The notes below the pieces were generated by a model that was given only the letters and a program-made list of their open reading frames with translations, was not told where the DNA came from and searched no databases. A stretch of DNA of 64,000 nt from assembly GCF_014651375.1 (NCBI RefSeq), contig NZ_BMWT01000001.1, positions 732,501 through 796,500 of the forward strand. Reading direction: 5' to 3'. Below, one piece after another: positions 54,601 through 64,000 of the stretch; positions within the stretch are counted from its first letter, which is position 1; every line of letters begins with the position of its first letter. Origin of the DNA: Tateyamaria omphalii. Lineage in GTDB: Bacteria > Pseudomonadota > Alphaproteobacteria > Rhodobacterales > Rhodobacteraceae. The position numbers and the translations under genes are program-made.

Positions 54601-55017
54601 TCAAGCAGCCCTAAGGCCACAGTATACAATCCTGTGCGATCCCGGATGGATTTTCGGTTTCCCAAGTCGCGCCTTCAGAGCGGGAAACCCGTAACCAAGC
54701 GATGCGCAGGTGCACAGGCTGACCCCGGTTTCCCCGTGGATCAACGTTAAATCGTCTGCCTCGAATACAAGGTGGAAGCCTCGTGTTTCCAATGCGCTGG
54801 CCAAATCCGCCCAATCTTCTGACGCTTCAAAGACGGGACCGACAAAACAGGCCAGTGCCACGGCCGTTTCACAATCCAACGCGCTTTCGCTTTCTCCGCG
54901 GTTCCGTAGTGCCCAGACATTTGGTGTCACGCGGTGCTGATAAGCCTTTTGCCCAAGGGGGACGTGTTGCGCGTCTTCCGCATATGGTTGGTCAGAAAAG
55001 TTGAAACTATCAAACAT
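54601..55017 (-). CDS. Hypothetical protein, unrecognised family
   Basis: A 138-residue protein beginning MFDSFNFSDQPYAEDAQHVP. It has no signal peptide or membrane segment. It contains several Cys residues (CETAVALACF and CTCASLGYG) and an acidic middle. The frame, ribosome site (GAAGGG before ATG 55017) and codon use look real. I do not recognise a domain. The longer frame to 55089 adds 24 residues without a ribosome site. Confidence 0.65.
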   Translation of the reverse strand: MFDSFNFSDQPYAEDAQHVPLGQKAYQHRVTPNVWALRNRGESESALDCETAVALACFVGPVFEASEDWADLASALETRGFHLVFEADDLTLIHGETGVSLCTCASLGYGFPALKARLGKPKIHPGSHRIVYCGLRAA

Positions 55018-55214
55018 GGTCTTTGCCCTTCTGTGCTCCGGTATCTTTCCCAAAGAGCATGACGGGACGGGGTGAAAAGAATTCCGCAAACAAATGAAAG
55101 CCGCCTAAATTCGGAATGAGCGGCGCGTTACCGGTGGTGCGCGAACACCCAGGCTGACGTGGCAGTCTGCGCAAGCCGCTTTCGGTTGTGCGTAGCTCTG
55201 GCCGAAGAGACGGT

Positions 55215-56147
55215 TCAGTACCCTGCTGATCGGTCCACAAGGTACAGGAATGGCTCCCCTGCCTCGCCCCGGCGGATATTCTCGGCAACGGTCTTGCTGG
55301 AATAGGCCGCGCGGGTCTCTGATGCGACATGCGGTGTCACCGTGACGCGCGGGTGGGTCCAGTAGCGGTGATCTGCGGGCAAGGGTTCAACGCGAAACAC
55401 GTCCAGCGTGGCGTGATCTATGTGGCCCGTGTCCAGGGCCGCCAGCAACGCTTCATCATCGATCAAGGGGCCGCGTCCCGGGTTCAGGATGCGCGCACCC
55501 TCGGGCATCAAGGCCAGCGTGTGGGCGTTCAGAGTGTTCTCGGTTGCCGGGGTCTTGGGCAAGAGCAGAACGCAGTAATCTGCCATGCTGAGCGCCTGAT
55601 CCAGCCCCTCCGCACCGGAGAGGCATGTGACGCCGGGAATGTCCTTTGGGGACCGGCTCCAACCCGTCACGGTAAAGCCCAGCCCAGCCAGCGCCGTGGC
55701 ACATGCAGCCCCCAACTCACCCAATCCCAGCACTGTCACCCTGGTGTCAAAGGACAGGGGCGGTGCGTTTGGTTCCCATGTGCCCGGGGCAGCATTGATA
55801 TGCGCATCCATGCCCAAGTGCAGGCGCAGGATATGACCGGTTACCCATTCGATCATTCCTTGGGTCAGCGCTGGGTCCACCATGCGGGCCAAAGGCAGGT
55901 GCAGGGTCGGATTGCCGACGATGGCCTCGACCCCCGCCCACAGGTTCAACACCGCCTTGGCTCGGGTGAACGGGGTGAAATCCTTCACTTCTGAATTGGG
56001 GGCATAGACGATGTAGTCGACTTGATCGGTGGGGATGTCGGTCGCGATATTGGCATCCACACCAACTGCAGCGATCTCCTTGCGCAAGGGCGCTTCGTAT
56101 TCGGTCCAACGGTCTTCGGTGGCGGCAAACAGGACATTCACGCTCAT
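55215..56147 (-). CDS. ghrA: Glyoxylate/hydroxypyruvate reductase A
   Basis: A 310-residue D-2-hydroxyacid dehydrogenase that reduces glyoxylate to glycolate and hydroxypyruvate to glycerate. The NAD(P) Rossmann motif is VLGLGELGAACATALAGLGF, followed by RILNPGRGPLIDDEALLAAL, and the catalytic His sits in VTPHVASETRA. Domain order and length match GhrA. Its start overlaps the preceding VOC gene by ATGA. The 197 bp downstream of its stop contain no gene that I can support. Confidence 0.92.
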   Translation of the reverse strand: MSVNVLFAATEDRWTEYEAPLRKEIAAVGVDANIATDIPTDQVDYIVYAPNSEVKDFTPFTRAKAVLNLWAGVEAIVGNPTLHLPLARMVDPALTQGMIEWVTGHILRLHLGMDAHINAAPGTWEPNAPPLSFDTRVTVLGLGELGAACATALAGLGFTVTGWSRSPKDIPGVTCLSGAEGLDQALSMADYCVLLLPKTPATENTLNAHTLALMPEGARILNPGRGPLIDDEALLAALDTGHIDHATLDVFRVEPLPADHRYWTHPRVTVTPHVASETRAAYSSKTVAENIRRGEAGEPFLYLVDRSAGY

Positions 56148-56554
56148 GTGGCAAAAGCCCCGTCCAGATCGGCCATGCCCTTGATCTCGATCGGGTTGCC
56201 GGACGGGTCGGTAAAGAACATTGTGCTCTGCTCTCCCGGCTGCCCTTCAAACCGTATCTGCGGGGACAGGATGAAATCGACACCCTCGGCTTCGAGCTTG
56301 CTTGCCAGCGCGCGCCAGTCTGACATTGGCAGGACGGCCCCGAAATGGGGCATCGGCACATGATGCTCACCGACTTTGCCAGTTGGCGCACTGTCAAACG
56401 GCTTGCCCAGATGGCAACTCAGCTGGTGGCCGAAGAAATCGAAATCCACCCACGTGTCCGTGCTGCGCCCTTCGGCACAGCCCAGCAGATCACCATAGAA
56501 CGCGCGGGTCGCATCCAGATCGGTCACGTTGAAGGCAAGGTGAAACAGGGCCAT
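56144..56554 (-). CDS. VOC family protein (glyoxalase-like)
   Basis: A 136-residue single VOC domain: MALFHLAFNVTDLDATRAFYGDLLG at the start, HVPMPHFGAVL in the middle, and FFTDPSGNPIEIKGM near the end. Likely metal ligands are the first-strand His, a mid-protein His and the final Glu. Substrate unknown. ATG 56554 is preferred because GGAG lies six bases upstream; ATG 56560 is too close to that site. Coupled by ATGA to ghrA, suggesting a shared role in small hydroxy-acid or aldehyde metabolism. Confidence 0.85.
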   Translation of the reverse strand: MALFHLAFNVTDLDATRAFYGDLLGCAEGRSTDTWVDFDFFGHQLSCHLGKPFDSAPTGKVGEHHVPMPHFGAVLPMSDWRALASKLEAEGVDFILSPQIRFEGQPGEQSTMFFTDPSGNPIEIKGMADLDGAFAT

Positions 56555-56659
56555 GGGCATCTCCGCGTCAAAGTCGTTTGGGTGTCGGTGTAGCGTTGAA
56601 GAGGGTGAATGCAAAACCGCGTCTTGTGATGCTGCCCACATGGATCCGCGATGGAACGA

Positions 56660-57133
56660 TCAGGTGGCCGCCTTTTCCAAGTACGCCTTCAGCCTTTCGT
56701 GCGGGGCACCGTGATCGGTCAGCATCGTGGATGTCCATGCACGCGTTTCAAATGCCACGATCTCCATCTCCCAGACGCAGCCAAAGACCTCCGTCTTGCC
56801 TGTATCAAAGTGTGTGGGGTCGTCCCAAGGGGCGCGCAGCTGATCAATATGCGCCAACACGCTGCTCCACTGCCAATAGAACACCGGTGACACCACGGCG
56901 GTCTCGGCAAAATGGATCAATTGAAAGCCGACACCATGGTTGCTATCCGCATCGCCCAGGGTGCTAGCCTGCGGCAAGCGATTAAACGCGGCGGCGGTTG
57001 CAGCCGCTGCAATCTCGTCCGAGAACGCGCGGTCATCTGCCAGAATGGCGTATCGCTTCAACTGCCATCCTGCGGAGTGTTCGAGGTCCAATGGCAACAC
57101 AGTCCGCGCACGAAACGGATCAAGATGATGCAC
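56660..57133 (-). CDS. Hypothetical protein abutting rodA
   Basis: A 157-residue protein starting at GTG 57133, two bases after the mrdB (rodA) stop, with good codon use throughout. Visible features: LEHSAGWQLKRYAI, an Ala-rich helix DEIAAAATAAAF, then GVGFQLIHFAETAVVSPVFYWQW and VWEMEIVAFETRAW. No signal peptide or membrane helix. I do not recognise the family. The frame extends upstream within rodA, but that part is antigenic noise of the rodA sequence in another frame. Being last in the mre/mrd cluster it could affect cell shape, but this is context only. Confidence 0.65.
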   Translation of the reverse strand: MHHLDPFRARTVLPLDLEHSAGWQLKRYAILADDRAFSDEIAAAATAAAFNRLPQASTLGDADSNHGVGFQLIHFAETAVVSPVFYWQWSSVLAHIDQLRAPWDDPTHFDTGKTEVFGCVWEMEIVAFETRAWTSTMLTDHGAPHERLKAYLEKAAT

Positions 57134-57135
57134 GA

Positions 57136-58284
57136 TCAGTGCCCGTGTCGGGGTCGATGCACATGCGCGCTTTGTGCCAGACCGAAGGCCAACATGAGAA
57201 CCAGCATGGCCGATCCGCCATAGCTGACAAGCGGCAGCGGCACACCCACGACCGGGGCCAAGCCCATGACCATCGACATGTTGACGGCAAAGAACAGGAA
57301 AAAGTTCAGCGCGATTCCCAGGGTCAACAACGACGAAAACCGGTCCTTGTTTGCGAGGGCCGAGGCCACGCAGAACAGGATGATCAGGGCGTAAAGGACC
57401 AGCAGCGAAAACGCCCCGATGAACCCAAACTCTTCGGCCAGAGTGGTAAAGATGAAGTCGGTGTGCTTTTCCGGCAGGAAGTTCAGCCGCGACTGCGTGC
57501 CCTGCATGAAACCCCGGCCTGTCCAACCGCCCGATCCCAGCGCGATCTTGGACTGTGTGATGTGGTAACCTGCCCCTAGCGGGTCCGAGGCTGGATCAAG
57601 GAACGTATCGATCCGCCTGTACTGATAGTCCTTCAGCAACTGCCATTCGGTGCCACGGAACTGGAAGACGGCTGTAATCAGACCTACGCCCGCGCCGATC
57701 ACGGCTGCGAAATAGGCCCAGTGAACACCGGCGACAAACATCATCCCGCCCCCGGCGGCCAGCAGCAGGATCGACGTGCCCAGATCAGGTTGACGCAGCA
57801 CCATCGCCACAGGCAGCAGGATCAGCACAACAGGGATGAGCACCCAGAACGGACGCGATTTCTTGTGGCTGGGCAACCAGTCGTAATAGGCAGCCAGGAT
57901 CATCACCAGCGTGACCTTGGCCAATTCCGAGGGCTGCAACCGCATGAAACCCAGATCAATCCATCGCTGCGCGCCCTTACCCACGGACCCGAACAATTCA
58001 ACGCCCAAAAGCAACAGCAATGTCCCGGCAAACGCGACACCAGCCATGTTGCGCCAGAACCAGATCGGCACCATCGCCACGATCAGCATCAGCACAAAGC
58101 CCATGGCAAAGCGTTTCATTTGCGGCTCGGCCCATGGGCTGAATGATCCGCCGGCAACCGAATACAGCATGAGGAACCCAACGCCCGCCACAGCGGCCAG
58201 CAGCAGGGCGAGGGGCCAGTTCAGGAACAGGATCTTGCGTGGCCCCGTGGGGACATGTTTGACCGTGTATTCAAGATAACTCAT
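57136..58284 (-). CDS. mrdB: Rod-shape peptidoglycan polymerase RodA
   Basis: A 382-residue SEDS glycosyltransferase with about ten membrane helices that polymerises lipid II during sidewall growth in complex with PBP2. SEDS motifs include the periplasmic-loop region YQYRRIDTFLDPASDPLGAGYHITQS, the catalytic-type sequence GSGGWTGRGFMQGTQ, FLPEKHTDFIFTTLAEEFGF, and GVPLPLVSYGGSAM. ATG 58284 overlaps the mrdA stop (ATGA). Confidence 0.96.
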   Translation of the reverse strand: MSYLEYTVKHVPTGPRKILFLNWPLALLLAAVAGVGFLMLYSVAGGSFSPWAEPQMKRFAMGFVLMLIVAMVPIWFWRNMAGVAFAGTLLLLLGVELFGSVGKGAQRWIDLGFMRLQPSELAKVTLVMILAAYYDWLPSHKKSRPFWVLIPVVLILLPVAMVLRQPDLGTSILLLAAGGGMMFVAGVHWAYFAAVIGAGVGLITAVFQFRGTEWQLLKDYQYRRIDTFLDPASDPLGAGYHITQSKIALGSGGWTGRGFMQGTQSRLNFLPEKHTDFIFTTLAEEFGFIGAFSLLVLYALIILFCVASALANKDRFSSLLTLGIALNFFLFFAVNMSMVMGLAPVVGVPLPLVSYGGSAMLVLMLAFGLAQSAHVHRPRHGH

Positions 58285-60224
58285 GCCTGATCGCTTCCCG
58301 CGATGTTGGCGACTGGTTGCATACCGCGCAGCATCTGCTGCTGCGTTTCGATGCGGCCACGATCCTTGGTCGGGTAGGCCTCGAGCGGGGGCTCACCTTC
58401 GTAGAGCGCTTGTAATGTTATGTCCCGGGCAATTGGGGCCGCGACCTTGGCCCCGCCACCACCATGTTCAACCACGACAGCAACGGCAATTGTTGGATTG
58501 TCGTAGGGCGCAAAGTTCACGAACAACGCATGATCCCGCCGTTCCCATGGCAGGTCTTCGTTCCTGATAACCCCTGCGCGTCTTTCAGCGGCGCTGATGT
58601 TGCGCACCTGAGTGGTTCCGGTCTTGCCCGCCATGCGCATCGCGTCTTCGATGATGCGGCTGCCATACGCTGTCCCGCGCCGATCATTGACCACGGCGTA
58701 CATGGCGCGGCGCATCTTGCGCAGGTTGTTTTCGTTCATCCCCATGTCTGTACCCGCATCAGAGGGCTGCTCAATCCCGTCAATTGTCTTAATTAGACGT
58801 GGCTTGACGGCTTTACCTGATGCCAAACGCGCCGTCATCACCGCCAGTTGCAGGGGGGATGCAAGTAGGAAGCCCTGGCCGATCGAGGCATTCACGGTGT
58901 CGCCCACGACCCAGCTTTGATCATGTACACGTCGCTTCCAGTCCTTGGTCGGCGTTAGACCTTTGGCCACCGCTGACATTGGGATGTCGTGGCGTTCGCC
59001 TAGTCCAAAACGATTGGCCATGGCGGTGATCTTTTCAATCCCTACTTTGACCGCAAGATCATAGTAGTAAACGTCGCAGGATCGTTTGAGCGATGTTTCC
59101 AGATCAACCCATCCATGCCCCGCACTTTTCCAACAGTGAAAGCGGCGACCGGCCACTTCCATATGGCCGGGGCAATAGACGGTCTCATCCGGGCCAATCA
59201 GCCCATCCTCAAGCGCGGCCATGGCCGTGATCATCTTGAAGGTCGAACCGGGCGGATAGGTACCCTGCACGGATTTCGAGGCGAGAGGGCGATACTTGTT
59301 TTCCGTCAGTGCCTTGTAATCCCGGCTGGAAATTCCGCGCACAAAAAGGTTCGGGTCAAAAGTGGGGGCCGAGGCGATGGCCAGCAGGTCGCCTGACTGC
59401 ACATCCATCACGATGGCGCTGGCGCTTTCCCCGTTCAACCGGGCCTGCACGTAGCTTTGCAGCTTGGCATCAATGGTCAGCTGCATATCCGAACCGGGGA
59501 TGCCATTTTGCCGATCGAGTTCCCGCATGACGCGGCCTGCCGCGTTAACCTCGACCCGGCGCGCGCCTGCCTTGCCCCGCAAGGTTTCCTCAATCTTGGC
59601 TTCGACACCGACCTTGCCGATCTGGAACCGGGGGATGCGCAGCAGCTGGTCCGGATCCTCGATCCGCTCGAGATCGTAGTCGCTGACCGGCCCGACATAA
59701 CCCAATACGTGGGCATAGTCCGACCCCAGCGGATACACGCGGCTTAGGCCCACTTCCGGCGTCACGCCGGGCAGGGCCGGGGCGTTCACGCTGACGCGGC
59801 TCAGGTCTTCCCAGCTGACTTCCTCTGCAAAGGTGATGGGCAGGAAAGGTGCCGAGCGTTTCATCTCTGCCATTGCCCGTTCGACCTCGTCAGGGTCGAG
59901 TGAAACGAGTTTGCTGAGGTTCTGCACCACATCCTCGACCTCGCCGGCGTCTTCGCGGACGATGACAATGCGGTAGCTGGGGACGTTGCGCGCCAACGGC
60001 ACGCCATTGCGATCAAAGATTTCGCCACGTGACGGAGGGATAAGCCGAATGTTGATCCGGTTTTCCTCGGCCAAGAGGCGGAATTGATCGGCCTGATCGA
60101 CCTGCAGAAATTGCATTCGGGCACCGAGTGCACCGACAAAAGCCAATTGCACACCGCCAAGGATTGCGGCCCGCCGAGTGACCAGGCGGTGGTTTGCCTC
60201 AGTATCAACGCGAGGTCGCTTCAT
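58281..60224 (-). CDS. mrdA: Peptidoglycan D,D-transpeptidase PBP2
   Basis: A 647-residue class B penicillin-binding protein that crosslinks sidewall peptidoglycan. It has one N-terminal membrane helix (about 18-37), a pedestal region with SRGEIFDRNGVPLA, and a transpeptidase domain with S327-x-x-K330 (PPGSTFK), SCD at 382-384, and KTG at 534-536. A PBP2-type Cys/His cluster is visible at CPGHMEVAGRRFHCW (about 351-365). ATG 60224 overlaps mreD as ATGA. The partner polymerase RodA is the next gene. Confidence 0.96.
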   Translation of the reverse strand: MKRPRVDTEANHRLVTRRAAILGGVQLAFVGALGARMQFLQVDQADQFRLLAEENRINIRLIPPSRGEIFDRNGVPLARNVPSYRIVIVREDAGEVEDVVQNLSKLVSLDPDEVERAMAEMKRSAPFLPITFAEEVSWEDLSRVSVNAPALPGVTPEVGLSRVYPLGSDYAHVLGYVGPVSDYDLERIEDPDQLLRIPRFQIGKVGVEAKIEETLRGKAGARRVEVNAAGRVMRELDRQNGIPGSDMQLTIDAKLQSYVQARLNGESASAIVMDVQSGDLLAIASAPTFDPNLFVRGISSRDYKALTENKYRPLASKSVQGTYPPGSTFKMITAMAALEDGLIGPDETVYCPGHMEVAGRRFHCWKSAGHGWVDLETSLKRSCDVYYYDLAVKVGIEKITAMANRFGLGERHDIPMSAVAKGLTPTKDWKRRVHDQSWVVGDTVNASIGQGFLLASPLQLAVMTARLASGKAVKPRLIKTIDGIEQPSDAGTDMGMNENNLRKMRRAMYAVVNDRRGTAYGSRIIEDAMRMAGKTGTTQVRNISAAERRAGVIRNEDLPWERRDHALFVNFAPYDNPTIAVAVVVEHGGGGAKVAAPIARDITLQALYEGEPPLEAYPTKDRGRIETQQQMLRGMQPVANIAGSDQA

Positions 60225-60760
60225 GACCGCACTCCCTTGCCATCAATGTCACCGGGTGTTGGTTTGCGCACGCCCATCAGCAGATGGGTCACGGCTACGA
60301 CCGCAGGGTATGCAACCGCTGTCATCACGATCTGGATCAGGGCAGGACCGAGCTGAGGGACTTCGACCAGGAAAATGGCCAGCGCCAGACGGTACGCAAT
60401 GCCGATGCCCACGATCCATAGCACGGCTGAGACCAGTTCGGTGGCAAGACTGGCATCGCGCAAGGACCGCGATTGCAACTTCATCTGTTCACAGGCGATC
60501 AGGGCAAGCAAAGCCCACAAGCCTGGCGGCCTTTGCAGCAGAAGATCGGCCATCAGAAAGGTCAGGGCCAGCAGCGTGGCTGGAACGTATTCCGGGCGGC
60601 GCACGGACCATGCCAGCGCGAAGGCCAACAGAAAGTCTGGCCAGATCAACCCATCGGTCGCCGTTTGCAGGGGCAGCAGGTGGAAGAACAGGATTGTGGT
60701 GACCAGAACCATGAACCAAACCCGCATGGCCCAAAGATGAGACGTGGCACTTTCGGTCAT
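60221..60760 (-). CDS. mreD: Rod-shape protein MreD
   Basis: A 179-residue inner-membrane protein with about five hydrophobic helices and low sequence conservation, identified mainly by position between mreC and mrdA and by the typical pattern LPLQTATDGLIWPDFLLAFALAWSVRRPEYVP. It belongs to the MreBCD elongation complex. Its start overlaps mreC (ATGA) and its stop overlaps mrdA. Confidence 0.92.
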   Translation of the reverse strand: MTESATSHLWAMRVWFMVLVTTILFFHLLPLQTATDGLIWPDFLLAFALAWSVRRPEYVPATLLALTFLMADLLLQRPPGLWALLALIACEQMKLQSRSLRDASLATELVSAVLWIVGIGIAYRLALAIFLVEVPQLGPALIQIVMTAVAYPAVVAVTHLLMGVRKPTPGDIDGKGVRS

Positions 60761-61647
60761 TCTGTCACCTCGGTTTCCAGCAGCGCAGCACCGCCAGGGG
60801 CTAGCACATTGCTGTCGTCGTTGACCGGTTCCGTGCCGTAGTGGCGCAGCACACGCAGGAATTCGAGCCGCTCGTAGTCGGCGGCCAGCCGGACTCGCAA
60901 CCGTCCGCCAGGATCAGCGGCAACCTGTCCGATCAGCAGGCCTGCGGGGAACACGCCGCCATCACCGCTGCTGATCACCCGATCTCCTGGGCGGACCAGG
61001 TCCGGGTTTTCGAGGAAGTCGATTGGAGGCGCTGCAGAGTTGTCGCCCGCCACAATCGCCTGTTGTCCCGAGGGTTGAATGATCGCGGGCACGCGGCTTG
61101 AGGCGTCGGTGACCATGATCACCCGCGCCGTATTCTGTGCGACGCCGGAGATGCGGCCCACAAGACCGATGCCGTCCATGGTCGCCCAACCTTCGACGAT
61201 GCCATCACGCGCACCCACATTCAGCAGGACGGACTGGCGGAAGGGTGAACCCGAGTCTGCCAATACAACACCGGTGATGTAGGTCAGGCGGGGGTCGAGC
61301 CGGACGTTGTTGAGGTCCAGAAGCCGCGCGTTTTCCTGTTCGAGCTGGAGCGCCGCCTCTTTCCACGCCTGCATCTGGCGCAACTCGCGGCGCAGTTCGG
61401 TGTTCTGTTCGGCAATGCGGCGGTAGCTTTGGAAATCGCGGAACAGGTTGATCGTTCCCGTGACCGGCGCCATGGCCCAATCCATGTTGGGCACAACCCG
61501 GTCCGTCACCTGCGCCCGGAACCGTTCGACGCGCGGGCTGTCAATACGCCAGAGCAGGAACGTGCCCGCCAGAACCAGCACCAGCACAGCCAGAACCAGC
61601 CGCCGCAGCGGGCCGCCGTAGTCTACCTGTGCGCGGTCCTTGGCCAA
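60757..61647 (-). CDS. mreC: Rod-shape protein MreC
   Basis: A 296-residue periplasmic scaffold that links MreB with PBP2/RodA. It has one N-terminal membrane helix (about 14-34), a coiled-coil (about 70-110; NTELRRELRQMQAWKEAALQLEQEN), and two beta-barrel lobes with the conserved VGRISGVAQNTARVIMVTD and ISSGDGGVFPAGLLIG. It follows mreB by 148 bp, which contains no gene. Confidence 0.95.
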   Translation of the reverse strand: MAKDRAQVDYGGPLRRLVLAVLVLVLAGTFLLWRIDSPRVERFRAQVTDRVVPNMDWAMAPVTGTINLFRDFQSYRRIAEQNTELRRELRQMQAWKEAALQLEQENARLLDLNNVRLDPRLTYITGVVLADSGSPFRQSVLLNVGARDGIVEGWATMDGIGLVGRISGVAQNTARVIMVTDASSRVPAIIQPSGQQAIVAGDNSAAPPIDFLENPDLVRPGDRVISSGDGGVFPAGLLIGQVAADPGGRLRVRLAADYERLEFLRVLRHYGTEPVNDDSNVLAPGGAALLETEVTE

Positions 61648-61795
61648 GGCGGTATCACCTCAAGATCTGGTCCGTTCCCCGAATGGTCCGACATTTACCA
61701 CAACGTGGCAAGCGGCCAAAATCTGTCCCCGCGGGGACACTTCACTTTTCCCGAACCTTATCAGAGACTTAGGTTTGAGTAAAAGTTAATTTGCG

Positions 61796-63692
<1,897 letters not shown>

Positions 63693-63696
<4 letters not shown>

Positions 63697-64000
63697 GCGC
63701 TGCCGACGATTTGGCTTAACCATGTAACGAGTGCGTCCTGCTGCCCCGGTGGCAAGACATGTGACACGTACTGATCGGGGCGCACGAGAACGAGCGCCCC
63801 GATTTCACGGTCTATCGCGCGCATGTCGAAGATGTTGGAACCGGGGTCCGGGCAGAAGAGTTTTTCCCTGTCTTGCAGGTGAAATTGTCCCTTTGCGGGC
63901 ATGTGCGCCGCAGTTGCCTGAGCCTCGCGGTGCGGGGTTTGTACGATGGTGCGCAAGTCGATGATGGCGTCAGGTTCTGCGCCTTTGGGCGCGTGTTGCG
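63693..64000 (-). CDS. FAD-dependent aromatic monooxygenase, C-terminal part
   Basis: The open frame runs in from the window edge with no stop, so only the last 100 or so residues are seen. They resemble the thioredoxin-like C-terminal domain of phenol 2-monooxygenase-type flavoproteins: FDMRAIDREIGALVLVRPDQYVSHVLPP. The catalytic FAD domain would lie beyond 64000. Such enzymes hydroxylate phenolic compounds, and the pca genes suggest this organism degrades aromatics; the substrate cannot be told from the tail. Confidence 0.7.

Overview
The window looks like ordinary chromosomal core sequence of a marine alphaproteobacterium in the order Rhodobacterales (Roseobacter group). The signs are a 23S-5S-initiator tRNA rRNA operon end, methylmalonyl-CoA epimerase followed by a DUF1467 gene, a coaBC-dut-moeB run, an RpoH-type sigma factor beside cobU, a complete mreBCD-mrdAB cluster, GC-rich codon use, and many 1 to 4 base start/stop overlaps. 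I see no insertion sequence, prophage, CRISPR array, plasmid or integron. Species cannot be named from the sequence alone.

Layout. 1-4500: end of an rRNA operon (16S-23S spacer, 23S, 5S, initiator tRNA-Met, terminator), with a small PAS/chemoreceptor-tip gene between 5S and the tRNA. 4507-7842: oxyR and katG, divergent, the peroxide response. 7895-9562: pcaC-pcaH-pcaG, protocatechuate ring cleavage. 9682-17701: aspS, a DUF1800/DUF1501 secreted-protein pair, an acetyltransferase, a receiver protein, mce-DUF1467, an EI24 membrane protein and a nitroreductase. 17786-21553: a histone-deacetylase-like amidohydrolase, a VOC dioxygenase-like protein, and an XRE regulator divergent from a membrane SRPBCC protein; the most unusual non-coding DNA is here. 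21609-25690: trpS, a rhomboid fold lacking its catalytic residues, murJ and a 2-oxoglutarate hydroxylase-like protein.

26022-36253 is a six-gene operon for alpha-glucan use and glycogen turnover (alpha-glucosidase, glgB, glgC, glgA, glgX, pgm), nearly all overlapping, with a LacI-type palindrome upstream. 36268-40243: glnD and a lipoprotein. 40333-43570: rsmI, yraN, gshB and an esterase. 43540-47306: comM, DUF1992, a glutathione transferase, a histidine phosphatase and cobU. 47397-53993: rpoH, chaN, coaBC, dut, a membrane-anchored MoeB-like E1 enzyme and an M3 peptidase. 54175-57133: a GFA protein, two unrecognised proteins, a 2-hydroxyacid reductase and a VOC protein. 57136-62842 (minus strand): mreB-mreC-mreD-mrdA-mrdB, the rod-shape elongation machine. 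The window ends with a YceI protein and the C-terminus of a flavin monooxygenase.

No strikingly new multi-gene system was found. The best leads are five 11-bp helically phased repeats upstream of the deacetylase-like gene, a hairpin that buries the ribosome site of the neighbouring VOC gene, a pseudo-rhomboid, an Irr-type iron box at katG, and a MoeB-like protein with two N-terminal membrane helices.
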